Assembly (NCBI GenBank): GCA_004558305.1 | Contig: SFDG01000060.1 | Span: 1 to 13,437, forward strand | Direction: 5' to 3' | Source of the DNA: Phocaeicola plebeius | Lineage (GTDB): Bacteria > Bacteroidota > Bacteroidia > Bacteroidales > Bacteroidaceae | Length of the DNA: 13,437 bases | Translations under genes and position numbers: made by a program | The notes under the pieces: generated by a model | The model's input: the letters and a program-made list of their open reading frames with translations, nothing else | What the model was told of the DNA's origin: nothing | Databases searched by the model: none | Shown here: piece after piece, positions 1-6,964 of the stretch | How the letters are laid out: every line of letters starts with the position of its first letter | How positions within the stretch are numbered: the first letter of the stretch is position 1

Positions 1-87
1 TCTTCCATATACGGCAACAAATTGTGAGTACTCTTCGTAGATAGTGTTTTGTAGTATCTGTTTTTCTTTATCTCGACCTATGAGCAT
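1..87 (-). CDS. AAA-type ATP-binding protein, N-terminal fragment (runs off left edge)
   Basis: Reading leftward from the ATG at 87, 29 codons stay open to the window edge. The peptide starts MLIGRDKEKQILQ and ends FVAVYGR. An I/F-GR-x-KE start followed about 20 residues later by F-V-x-V-YGR is the N-terminal signature I associate with bacterial ATPases of the archaeal-ATPase (PF01637) type, where a Walker A motif (R-R-VGKT) comes next. That motif would lie just outside the window, so the ATPase call rests on the signature alone. Another ATG a few bases upstream is out of frame and stops after four codons. A good promoter lies upstream (113-143). The codons are AT-rich compared with the GC-rich genes that follow, which could mean acquisition, but 29 codons are few. 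In Bacteroidetes this family is often multicopy, with no settled function. Confidence 0.6.
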   Translation of the reverse strand, partial: MLIGRDKEKQILQNTIYEEYSQFVAVYGR

Positions 88-112
88 AACATTATTATTC
101 TAAATGACACCA

Positions 113-143
113 CAAAGATAGTAATATTTCGTAAGAAAACAAG
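113..143 (-). promoter_or_regulatory. Bacteroides-type promoter of the left-edge ATPase gene
   Basis: On the minus strand, TATCTTTG (120-113) matches the TAnnTTTG -10 box. CTTG (143-140) sits 19 bp upstream as the -33 element. Transcription would begin roughly 15-20 nt before the ATG at 87. Confidence 0.6.
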
Positions 144-248
144 CGGAAAGTGGTAAAACTATGCAGTTTCCGCTGATTTATTAACGAAATAATCGAAATT
201 AGGGTATCATTATAGGAATTTTTCAGCTTCATTCTACGGAATAAATCT

Positions 249-285
249 CGGGCTGAATCTTGTCATCAATGCAAGTTTCAGCCCG
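249..285 (-). terminator. Stem-loop terminator after the dnaE-trxA block
   Basis: A 14-bp stem with one mismatch (249-262 with 272-285, arms CGGGCTGAATCTTG and CAAGTTTCAGCCCG) closes a 9-nt loop. It lies about 60 nt beyond the stop codon of the 344-679 gene, the last gene of the minus-strand block. The T-tract after the stem is short and mixed, so termination strength is uncertain. It could also work from the other side, but no plus-strand gene is seen to its left. Confidence 0.6.
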
Positions 286-343
286 AAATTATTTGTACGA
301 AGTCAAGCAAATTACTCCGTCACAATATCATACCTGAAATGAA

Positions 344-679
344 TCATTCCACCTCGCCGAGAGAATTCCCGTACTCCATTTCGCCCTGCACGACGAAGAA
401 CACGTCTTCAGGGTCGAATGGTCCCATACCATCCTTCTGGGCCGCCTTGATGACGAAATCCACAATCTCGTCCTGGTCGATGTTGATGAACCCTTCTTCG
501 TCAGGCTCCACATCGAGGCAGCCGCTGGTGGTATAGTAGTCCACAATCACATCCAGGATATAGTACAAATCCTCGTCCGTGAACTTTTCCTTCAGTTCCT
601 GCGGCAGATACTGCTTGATGAACTCAATGGTCTTCTCGTCGTCCTGGTCGTCCAACAAGAAATCGTCTTCCATTCCCAT
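344..679 (-). CDS. Small acidic conserved-type protein of unknown function, downstream of trxA
   Basis: This is a 111-residue, very acidic protein with no signal peptide and no membrane segment, so probably cytosolic. The N-terminus is an acidic patch (MEDDFLLDDQDDE). The middle is helical and carries a FTDEDLYYILDVIVDYY stretch. A second acidic region (residues about 57-72) is followed by DPEDVFFVVQGEMEY near the end. I do not recognise a named domain, and no cysteines or metal motifs suggest a redox role. It starts 31 nt after the trxA stop on the same strand, so it is probably co-transcribed with trxA. The start could be the ATG at 679 or the one two codons in at 673 (MEDDF...); nothing in the sequence decides between them. 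The coding frame is well supported by codon bias and position, but the function is unknown. Confidence 0.8.
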   Translation of the reverse strand: MGMEDDFLLDDQDDEKTIEFIKQYLPQELKEKFTDEDLYYILDVIVDYYTTSGCLDVEPDEEGFINIDQDEIVDFVIKAAQKDGMGPFDPEDVFFVVQGEMEYGNSLGEVE

Positions 680-710
680 TGTGGTCTGTCTTTAGAAGTG
701 AAACACCGGA

Positions 711-1025
711 TTACAACAATGCCTCCACCTTGGCCTGCAAGGCAGCCTTCGTAGTGGCTCCCACCTGCTTGTCCACAATCTCGCCGTTCTTGATGAACAG
801 TACGGTCGGAATGTTACGGATACCGAACTGAGCGGGCAGCTCGTCGTTCTCGTCCACATTGCACTTGCCGATGTTCACCCGGTCCTTGTACTCCTCTGCC
901 AGTTCCTCGACATAAGGAGCAATCTGCTTGCAAGGTCCACACCAAGTGGCCCAAAAATCCAACACTACGGGCTTTCCTTCAGCCACGATTGATTCGAAAT
1001 TGCTGTCTGTAATACTTAATGCCAT
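711..1025 (-). CDS. trxA: Thioredoxin
   Basis: This 104-residue, single-domain cytosolic thioredoxin transfers electrons from thioredoxin reductase to protein disulfides such as those of ribonucleotide reductase and peroxidases. The redox motif W-C-G-P-C is at residues 28-32, the buried acid is D23 in VLDFW, and the cis-proline is P73 in NIPT. The GxxxxxxVGA region near residue 90 completes the fold. The length fits classical TrxA, and there is no signal peptide, which separates it from the periplasmic TlpA/ResA proteins common in Bacteroidetes. It lies 45 nt after dnaE on the same strand, but a separate promoter overlaps the dnaE end, so it can be expressed independently of the polymerase. 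The following acidic-protein gene probably shares its transcript. Confidence 0.95.
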   Translation of the reverse strand: MALSITDSNFESIVAEGKPVVLDFWATWCGPCKQIAPYVEELAEEYKDRVNIGKCNVDENDELPAQFGIRNIPTVLFIKNGEIVDKQVGATTKAALQAKVEALL

Positions 1026-1062
1026 AATCTATGTCTTTAAATGATTTGTTGTTTTTACTGCG

Positions 1063-1091
1063 CAAATATACTAATTTATTTTATAGGCCAA
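1063..1091 (-). promoter_or_regulatory. trxA promoter overlapping the 3' end of dnaE
   Basis: On the minus strand, TATATTTG (1070-1063) fits TAnnTTTG, with TTG (1091-1089) 18 bp upstream. The predicted start lies about 30 nt before the trxA ATG. The upstream element is within the last dnaE codons, and the -10 box begins immediately after the dnaE stop codon (1073-1071). Confidence 0.6.
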
Positions 1092-4000
1092 CCAGGATTG
1101 GCTCTTTAAATAATTCATCAGTTCCTTGCCCACCCTGATTTTCTGCGTATGCGAGAGCAGGTTCACGTGCATCTGCCCGTCCTCGTCCTGAATGTGGAAC
1201 GCCAGTTCGGCCGTGCCGGGACTCTTCTTCACCAGGGCCGAAAAGTCGGTGATGAACTCCTCGTTGACGGCCGACAGCGACAGCGACACCGTGAGCTTCT
1301 CGATCAGCCGGTCCTTCACCTCCGGGAGGAGTTCGATGGAAGTCACCTTCACCTCCCATTCGTCGGGCTTCCACTGGCGCGGCTGGCATTTGCCGTGCAT
1401 GAGCAGGAACATGCCGTTGGCGAAAAAGTTCTTCTTCTCCACCCAGTCGTTCCCGAAGAAAGCAAACTCCGCCACCCCCGAATAATCCTCCACCTTGGCC
1501 ACCCCGTAGGGCTTGCCCGTCTTGGTGTAGCCCTCGCGCACCGCGGTCACGATGCCACCCATCAGCAGCTCGCGGTTCTGCAGCGGCGTCAGGTCGGCCA
1601 GTTCGGCCATGTGGACCGTGCAGACCTCCTCCAGGATGACGGCAAACTCGTCGAGCGGATGCGCCGACAGGTAGATGCCCACCAGGTCGCGCTCGCGGTT
1701 CAGGCGTTCCAGGTCGCTCCAGGCCGGGGCCGGACAGATTTCCGGCGTAGCCACCTCCACGGCATGTTCGCCGCCGAAGAGGGAATTGGCAGCCGCAGCC
1801 TTGTCGATCTGGTACCGGTTGCCGTAGCGTATCAGCACCTCCGAGAACTGCTCGTCTTTCGCGTTCTTCACGAAGAAATCCTCGCGCTTGATTTCGCCGA
1901 AGCTGTCGAAGCCGCCGGCCAGCGCCAGGTTTTCGATGTTCTTGCGGTTGCAGGCCGAGAGGTTGACCCGCTGCACGAAGTCGAAGATGCCCTTGAACGG
2001 TCCGTTCTTCTCGCGCTCTTCCAGGATGGCCAGCACCGCCCCCTCGCCGACCCCCTTCACGGCTCCCAGCCCGAAGCGGATGCTGCCGTGGGAGTTGACG
2101 GAGAACTTCAGGCGGCTTTCGTTGACGTCGGGTCCCAGCACCTGGATGCCCGTCGCCTTGCATTCGTCCATCAGCTTGGTGATTTCGTTGATGTTCGAGA
2201 TGTTGCGGCTCATGGTGGCCGCCATGTACTCCGACGGGAAGTTGGCCTTGAGGTACGCCGTCTGGTAGGCCACCCACGAATAGCACGTGGCGTGCGACTT
2301 GTTGAAGGCATACGACGCGAACTTCTCCCAGTCCGCCCAGATTTTTTCGAGCACCTTGGGGTCGTGGCCGTTCTTCTGCCCGCCGCTGATGAACTTGGGC
2401 TTCATGTGGTCCAGCTTGTCGCGCAGCTTCTTACCCATCGCCTTACGCAAGGCATCCGACTCGCCACGGGTGAAATCGGCCAGCAGGCGCGAGAGCAGCA
2501 TCACCTGCTCCTGATACACCGTGATGCCGTACGTGTCCTTCAGGTACTTCTCCATGATGGGGATGTCGTACTCGATGGGCTTGCGTCCCTGCTTGCGGTC
2601 GATGAAATCGGGGATATAGTCCATCGGGCCGGGCCGGTAGAGGGCGTTCATGGCAATGAGGTCCTCGAAGGTGCTGGGCTGCAGTTCGCGGAGGTACTTC
2701 TGCATCCCCGCCGACTCGAACTGGAAGGTGCCGATGGTGCGGCCCTCCGTATAGAGGCGGTAGGTGGCCGGATCGTCGATGGGGATGCTGTCGATGTCGA
2801 GCACGATGCCCTTGCTCTGCCGGATGTTCTCGATGGCCTCCTTGATGATGGAGAGGGTCTTCAGGCCCAGGAAGTCCATCTTGATCAGGCCCGTGTCCTC
2901 GATGACCGAACCTTCGTACTGGGTCACCAGCATCTTCTCGCCCGTCTCCTTGTCGTCGGCGGTGCTCACCGGTACCCAGTCGGTAATGTCGTCGCGGCAG
3001 ATGATGGTGCCGCAGGCATGCACGCCCGTGTTGCGCACGTTGCCCTCCAGCATCTTGGCATACTTGATGGTGTCGCGCAGCACCGGGTCGGACGACACTT
3101 CGGCCTGCTGCAGTTCGGGCACGTAGGCAATAGCGTTGGGCAGGTTCATCTTCTTGTCGGGAATCTTGTCGGGAATGAGCTTGCACAGCCGGTCCGACTC
3201 GGGCAAGGGCAGCTTCTGCACCCGCGCCACATCCTTGATGGCCAGCTTCGTCGCCATCGTGCCGTAGGTGATGATATGGGCCACCTTCTCCTGGCCGTAC
3301 TTTTCCGTCACCCAGTTCAGCACGCGGCCCCGGCCGTCGTCGTCGAAGTCCACGTCGATATCGGGGAGGGAGATACGGTCGGGGTTCAGGAAACGCTCGA
3401 ACAGCAGGTCGTACTTGATGGGGTCGATCTGCGTGATGCCCAGGCAGTAGGCCACAGCCGAACCGGCCGCCGAGCCACGGCCCGGACCCACGGACACATC
3501 GAGCTGATGGCGGGCCGCGGCGATGAAGTCCTGCACGATGAGGAAGTAGCCCGGGAAACCCATGGTCTTCATGATGTGCAGCTCGAACTTGATGCGCTCC
3601 TTCACTTCGTCGCTCAGTTCCTCGCCGTAGCGCCGCCGCGCCCCGTCATAGGCCAGCTTGGCCAGATAGTCGGCCTCCAGCTTGATGCGGTAGAGCTTGT
3701 CGTACCCGCCCAGGCGGTCGATCTTGGCCTGTGCGGCCCCCTCCTCCATCACCACGTTCCCGTTCTCGTCGCGGGTGAACTCGTCAAAGAGGTCCTTCTC
3801 GGTATATTTCTTCCGATACTCCTCCTCCGTGCCGAAATCCGCAGGGATGGCGAAGGTGGGCATAATCGGGGCATGGTCGATGCTGTAGAACTCCACCTGG
3901 TCGCAGATGTCGCACGTATTGGCCAGTGCCTCCGGCACATCGGCAAACAGTTCGTTCATCTCCTCGCGCGTCTTCATCCACTCCTGCTTCGTGTAGAGCA

Positions 4001-4868
4001 TCCGCGACGGGTCGTCGAGGTCCTTGCCCGTACTCAGGCAGATCAGGCGGTCGTGGGCCTCGGCGTTCTCCTCCTCCACGAAGTGCACGTCGTTGGTACA
4101 CACCAGCTTGATTCCGTAGCGGCGGGCATATTCCGTCAGTTTTTCGTTCACTGCCTGCTGCAGAGGGTAGGTCTCGTGGTTCGCACGGGGCACCGTCGCC
4201 TTGTGGCGCTGCAGCTCCAGGTAGAAGTCGGGGCCGAACACCTCCTTGTACCATCCGATGGCCTCCTCGGCCTCGGCCAGCTCTCCCGCCGTGATCCGCC
4301 GGGGAATCTCCCCGCCCAGACAGGCCGAGCAGACAATCAGGCCCTCGCGGTACTTCTTCAGCTCCTCCCGGTCGGTACGGGGACGCATATAGAAGCCCTC
4401 CGTCCAGGCCTTCGACACCAGTTTGATCAGGTTGTGATAGCCCTTCTCGTTCTTGGCCAGCACCACCAGGTGGTAGCCGCTCTGGTCGGGTTTTCCTTCC
4501 TTATTATATAGACGGCGGCGGGCCACATACATTTCGCAGCCGATGATGGGTTTGAACAGCCGCTTCCTGGCGGCCTGCAGCTGCTCGCGGCAGGCTGCCA
4601 GGTCCTCCTCGGGATGCTCGGAAGCCTCCTTGCCGCTCTCCAGGGCGGCGATGCGCTTCTTCAGGTCCTTGATTTCCCCGTTCGTCCCCCCGTTCTTCTT
4701 GTTGACGTAGTTGAAGAACTCCTTTATGCCGAACATGTTGCCATGGTCGGTCACTGCAATTCCCCTCATGCCGTTGGCGATAGCCTTGTCTACCAGCCGG
4801 GGGATGGAAGCCTGTCCGTCCAATATGGAATACTGGGTATGGACATGCAAGTGAACAAAATCCTGCAT
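1071..4868 (-). CDS. dnaE: DNA polymerase III alpha subunit (replicative C-family polymerase)
   Basis: DnaE is the catalytic subunit of the replicative polymerase. With the start at 4868 it has 1265 residues. The order is: PHP domain (about 1-290, opening HLHVHTQYS); palm with the metal-binding aspartates D505 and D507 (PDIDVDF) and D665 (IKMDFLGL); fingers with DFTRGESDALRKAMGKK (about 799-814); helix-hairpin-helix GLGAVKGVGEGAV (about 933-945); OB fold (about 1100-1180); and a short C-terminal domain. A charged, coiled-coil-like insert (about 60-105) sits in the PHP domain and makes the protein longer than the E. coli one (1160). PHP metal ligands look complete (H8, H10, H42, E112, H133, C183, D260, H262). 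A longer frame begins at 4979, but the promoter at 4897-4927 lies within that extension and MQDFVHLH is the normal family start. It diverges from psd. Confidence 0.97.
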   Translation of the reverse strand: MQDFVHLHVHTQYSILDGQASIPRLVDKAIANGMRGIAVTDHGNMFGIKEFFNYVNKKNGGTNGEIKDLKKRIAALESGKEASEHPEEDLAACREQLQAARKRLFKPIIGCEMYVARRRLYNKEGKPDQSGYHLVVLAKNEKGYHNLIKLVSKAWTEGFYMRPRTDREELKKYREGLIVCSACLGGEIPRRITAGELAEAEEAIGWYKEVFGPDFYLELQRHKATVPRANHETYPLQQAVNEKLTEYARRYGIKLVCTNDVHFVEEENAEAHDRLICLSTGKDLDDPSRMLYTKQEWMKTREEMNELFADVPEALANTCDICDQVEFYSIDHAPIMPTFAIPADFGTEEEYRKKYTEKDLFDEFTRDENGNVVMEEGAAQAKIDRLGGYDKLYRIKLEADYLAKLAYDGARRRYGEELSDEVKERIKFELHIMKTMGFPGYFLIVQDFIAAARHQLDVSVGPGRGSAAGSAVAYCLGITQIDPIKYDLLFERFLNPDRISLPDIDVDFDDDGRGRVLNWVTEKYGQEKVAHIITYGTMATKLAIKDVARVQKLPLPESDRLCKLIPDKIPDKKMNLPNAIAYVPELQQAEVSSDPVLRDTIKYAKMLEGNVRNTGVHACGTIICRDDITDWVPVSTADDKETGEKMLVTQYEGSVIEDTGLIKMDFLGLKTLSIIKEAIENIRQSKGIVLDIDSIPIDDPATYRLYTEGRTIGTFQFESAGMQKYLRELQPSTFEDLIAMNALYRPGPMDYIPDFIDRKQGRKPIEYDIPIMEKYLKDTYGITVYQEQVMLLSRLLADFTRGESDALRKAMGKKLRDKLDHMKPKFISGGQKNGHDPKVLEKIWADWEKFASYAFNKSHATCYSWVAYQTAYLKANFPSEYMAATMSRNISNINEITKLMDECKATGIQVLGPDVNESRLKFSVNSHGSIRFGLGAVKGVGEGAVLAILEEREKNGPFKGIFDFVQRVNLSACNRKNIENLALAGGFDSFGEIKREDFFVKNAKDEQFSEVLIRYGNRYQIDKAAAANSLFGGEHAVEVATPEICPAPAWSDLERLNRERDLVGIYLSAHPLDEFAVILEEVCTVHMAELADLTPLQNRELLMGGIVTAVREGYTKTGKPYGVAKVEDYSGVAEFAFFGNDWVEKKNFFANGMFLLMHGKCQPRQWKPDEWEVKVTSIELLPEVKDRLIEKLTVSLSLSAVNEEFITDFSALVKKSPGTAELAFHIQDEDGQMHVNLLSHTQKIRVGKELMNYLKSQSWLAYKIN

Positions 4869-4896
4869 AATCTCTGTGTTTAATTGGAAACGGTAA

Positions 4897-4927
4897 CAAA
4901 GATACCATCCTTCAGCGAAACCACAAA
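4897..4927 (-). promoter_or_regulatory. dnaE promoter; fixes the dnaE start at 4868
   Basis: On the minus strand, TTTG (4927-4924), exactly 19 bp, then TATCTTTG (4904-4897) is a full consensus Bacteroides promoter. Transcription would begin near 4890, about 20 nt before the ATG at 4868. The upstream in-frame start at 4979 therefore cannot be on this transcript. Confidence 0.8.
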
Positions 4928-4995
4928 ACCCCAGGCGAAAAGAATCTTCCGAGGGCACTTTTTTGGCCCCGAAAGGCAATTCCGGAGGCGATTTC

Positions 4996-5026
4996 TTGCA
5001 GAATTGTCAAAAAAGGCTTATTTTTG
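4996..5026 (+). promoter_or_regulatory. psd-pssA promoter; fixes the psd start at 5048
   Basis: TTG (4996-4998), 20 bp, then TATTTTTG (5019-5026) fits the Bacteroides -33/-10 pattern. The expected start of transcription is about 5033, leaving a leader of about 15 nt. The possible TTG start at 5024 lies inside the -10 box and can be discarded. With the dnaE promoter this forms a compact divergent region, gene starts 179 bp apart. Confidence 0.65.
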
Positions 5027-5047
5027 CCGGATAAAACGCAACTTTGT

Positions 5048-5743
5048 ATGGCCCAACTGAAGAGAATAAAGAAAATAAAGAAGATACGACTGCACCGTGA
5101 AGGCACACATATTCTGATTACCAGCGCTCTGTTATTGCTTCTGGCCAATGCGGCCATCTACTGGGGAATCGACATGAAAACGCCTTTCTACGTGACAGCC
5201 ACCGTCAGCCTGATTGTCTATCTGCTGATGGTGAACTTTTTCCGTTGCCCTATCCGCCTGTTCGAGGGGGATACGGAACGGATGGTCGTGGCACCTGCCG
5301 ACGGAAAGATTGTCGTCATCGAGGAAGTGGACGAAAACGAGTATTTCCACGAGCGGCGGCTGATGATTTCCATCTTCATGAGTATCACCAACGTACATGC
5401 CAACTGGTATCCGGTGGACGGTGTGGTGCGCCACATTGACCACCACAACGGACGGTTCATGAAAGCCTACCTCCCGAAAGCCAGCACCGAGAACGAACGT
5501 TCGATGGTGGTCATCGAAACGCCCCAGGGACACACCGTCATGGCCCGCCAGATTGCCGGTGCCATCGCCCGCCGCATTGTCACCTACGCCGAAGTGGGCG
5601 AAGAGTGCTTCATCGACGAGCACATGGGATTCATCAAGTTCGGTTCGCGCGTGGATGTCTACCTGCCCCTCGACAGCGAAGTCTGCGTCAGGATGGGCCA
5701 GCGCACCACGGGCAACCAGACCGTCATCGCCAAGCTAAAATAA
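5048..5743 (+). CDS. psd: Phosphatidylserine decarboxylase proenzyme, short form
   Basis: Psd decarboxylates phosphatidylserine to phosphatidylethanolamine at the inner membrane. The 231-residue length is that of the short (PSD-A-like) form rather than the longer E. coli form. After a basic N-terminus (KRIKKIKKIR) there are two hydrophobic segments, about residues 21-38 and 46-63, anchoring the enzyme. The soluble part has VAPADGKIV (D85), NVHANWYPVDG (H117), and the self-cleavage site FGS (G199-S200). Cleavage there should give a large beta chain and a short alpha chain with a pyruvoyl group made from S200. D85, H117 and S200 fit the triad described for the family. pssA starts 13 nt downstream, so synthesis and decarboxylation of phosphatidylserine are encoded together. 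The ATG at 5048 is chosen because the promoter overlaps the in-frame TTG at 5024. Confidence 0.95.
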   Translation: MAQLKRIKKIKKIRLHREGTHILITSALLLLLANAAIYWGIDMKTPFYVTATVSLIVYLLMVNFFRCPIRLFEGDTERMVVAPADGKIVVIEEVDENEYFHERRLMISIFMSITNVHANWYPVDGVVRHIDHHNGRFMKAYLPKASTENERSMVVIETPQGHTVMARQIAGAIARRIVTYAEVGEECFIDEHMGFIKFGSRVDVYLPLDSEVCVRMGQRTTGNQTVIAKLK

Positions 5744-5747
5744 GGAG
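5742..5747 (+). promoter_or_regulatory. Shine-Dalgarno-like site for pssA overlapping the psd stop
   Basis: AAGGAG overlaps the TAA of psd and lies 9 nt before the pssA ATG. Recognisable Shine-Dalgarno sites are uncommon in Bacteroidetes and absent from the other genes here, so it supports this start and translation from the psd transcript. Confidence 0.5.
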
Positions 5748-5756
5748 AACCTGCCT

Positions 5757-6461
5757 ATGGCCAACCTCATTACGAGAAACATTCCGAACCTGCTGACCAG
5801 CTGCAACCTGTTCTCGGGCTGCGTGGCGGCGGTCATGGCTTTCCAGTTCCACTACCGGACGGCCCTGCTGTTCATCGTCATCGGGGCGGTGTTCGATTTC
5901 TTCGACGGGATGAGTGCCCGCCTGCTCAAGGTGTCCTCGCCCATCGGCAAGGAACTGGACTCGCTGGCGGACGACATCACTTTCGGCCTGGCCCCTGCCG
6001 CCATTGTCTTCTCGCTGTTCCATGAAGTGCATTGCCCCGGCTTCCTGCAGGGAGCCGCCTGGCTTCCCTATTCGGCCTTTCTCATCGCCGTCTTCTCGGG
6101 CCTGCGCCTGGCGAAGTTCAACATCGACACGCGCCAGACGAGTTCGTTCATCGGTATGCCTACCCCGGCCAATGCCCTGTTCTGGGGGTCGTTAGTGGTG
6201 GGGCAGCACGATTTTCTCGTCTCCTCCTCGTTCAATGCCCTCTACCTGCTGCTGCTCGTGGTGGTGATGTCGTGGCTGCTGGTGGCGGAGGTACCGATGT
6301 TCTCGTTGAAATTCAAGGACCTTTCCTGGAGCCACAACCGCGTGAGCTACCTGTTCCTGCTGGTGTGCTTCCCCCTGCTCATTGTCTTCCGGCTGAGTGG
6401 TCTGGCGGCGGTCATCGTCTGGTACATCGTCCTGTCGTTGCTGACCCGCAAAAAAGCCTGA
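5757..6461 (+). CDS. pssA: CDP-diacylglycerol-serine O-phosphatidyltransferase (phosphatidylserine synthase)
   Basis: PssA condenses CDP-diacylglycerol with L-serine to give phosphatidylserine and CMP in the cytoplasmic membrane, supplying the substrate of Psd. The 234-residue protein is a multi-pass membrane protein with several clear hydrophobic segments. The full CDP-alcohol phosphotransferase motif is present: D47-xx-D50-G51-xx-A54-R55-x8-G64-xxx-D68-xxx-D72. The N-terminal NIPNLLTSCNLFSGC segment is typical of the type II (membrane) PssA of Gram-positives and Bacteroidetes, not of the E. coli-type soluble enzyme. A related transferase such as phosphatidylglycerophosphate synthase is less likely given the N-terminus and the psd neighbour. 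It begins 13 nt after psd and ends 4 nt before the DUF4834 gene. Confidence 0.95.
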   Translation: MANLITRNIPNLLTSCNLFSGCVAAVMAFQFHYRTALLFIVIGAVFDFFDGMSARLLKVSSPIGKELDSLADDITFGLAPAAIVFSLFHEVHCPGFLQGAAWLPYSAFLIAVFSGLRLAKFNIDTRQTSSFIGMPTPANALFWGSLVVGQHDFLVSSSFNALYLLLLVVVMSWLLVAEVPMFSLKFKDLSWSHNRVSYLFLLVCFPLLIVFRLSGLAAVIVWYIVLSLLTRKKA

Positions 6462-6465
6462 TGCC

Positions 6466-6726
6466 ATGTTCCATCTGCTCGGTTTTCTGTTTTTTCTGGT
6501 CCTGGTGGTTGTCGTCCTCGGACTGGCCTTGGTCTCCAGAGTCATCGGCACGCTGTTTGGCTGGGGCCGCAAGGCATCAGATGCCTTTACTGGCCGCTCT
6601 TCTGCCGGTGCTTCCTCTGCTTCTTCGTCGCGCTCGGCCACTCCTCCTCCTCCGTCTGCCTCCTCGAAAAAGAAGGTCTTCGATGACGATGAGGGCGAAT
6701 ATATCGACTTCGAAGAAATCGATTAA
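6466..6726 (+). CDS. DUF4834 family small membrane protein
   Basis: This 86-residue protein has one strongly hydrophobic N-terminal segment (about residues 3-25). A short basic stretch (GWGRKASDAF) follows, then a Ser/Pro-rich low-complexity linker (about 43-67), KKK, and an acidic tail ending EGEYIDFEEID. That arrangement and tail match my memory of the Bacteroidales-specific DUF4834 family, whose function is unknown. The topology suggests a membrane anchor with a flexible cytoplasmic or periplasmic arm carrying a short docking peptide; this last point is inference. It starts 4 nt after the pssA stop and is very probably in the same operon. The repeat A1 begins inside its TAA stop codon, so the gene's 3' boundary is also the edge of a dispersed repeat. 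Confidence 0.85.
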   Translation: MFHLLGFLFFLVLVVVVLGLALVSRVIGTLFGWGRKASDAFTGRSSAGASSASSSRSATPPPPSASSKKKVFDDDEGEYIDFEEID

Positions 6727-6771
6727 ACACAGAGGCACAGAGGGCACAAAGTTTTTTTTATTGTCATTCTG
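6725..6771 (+). repeat. Dispersed repeat box A, copy 1
   Basis: A 47-bp unit starting AAACACAGAGGCACAGAGG, followed by CACAAAGTTTTTTTTATTG and TCATTCTG. It matches box A copy 3 (9980-10027, opposite orientation) almost base for base, and copy 2 (6807-6843) over its first 37 bases. It starts within the stop codon of the DUF4834 gene. Confidence 0.85.
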
Positions 6772-6806
6772 TTCGTATCTGTAAGTGCCTGCGGGGGTGA
6801 TTGATG

Positions 6807-6843
6807 AAACACAGAGGCACAAAGACCACAAAGTTGTTTTTTT
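6807..6843 (+). repeat. Dispersed repeat box A, copy 2
   Basis: AAACACAGAGGCACAAAGAC, then CACAAAGTTG and a T-run. It is in the same orientation as copy 1 and 82 bp after it, without the TTGTCATTCTG end. Its high similarity to copy 1 points to one repeat family. Confidence 0.85.
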
Positions 6844-6887
6844 AATATCTGATGAACGTTGTTTCTTCGCTCCCCATGACGGAAACG

Positions 6888-6964
6888 GTAGGGGCAGACC
6901 CGTGTGTCTGCCCGGAAACATCCACCGCGGCATTCCGGGCGGACACACGGGTCCGCCCCTACAG
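6888..6964. repeat. Palindromic repeat box B, copy 1
   Basis: A 77-bp element. Positions 6888-6915 can pair with 6935-6962 as a 28-bp stem with one A-C mismatch and one G-T pair, around a 19-nt loop. Each half is also a local hairpin: GGGCAGAC-N6-GTCTGCCC on the left and GGGCGGAC-N6-GTCCGCCC on the right. Copies 2 (9857-9935, inverted) and 3 (11038-11110) share the structure and the central ACATCCACC segment. All six frames can be read through parts of it, but no gene is likely. Confidence 0.9.

Noticed and set aside
1149..4511. Very long open frame on the plus strand opposite dnaE
   Set aside because: It is the shadow of a GC-rich gene with strong third-position bias. Its translation is rich in H, L, V, R and Q without domains, and dnaE on the other strand is beyond doubt.
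4869..4979. 37-residue N-terminal extension of DnaE
   Set aside because: The dnaE promoter is inside it, and the family starts at the FVHLHVH segment.
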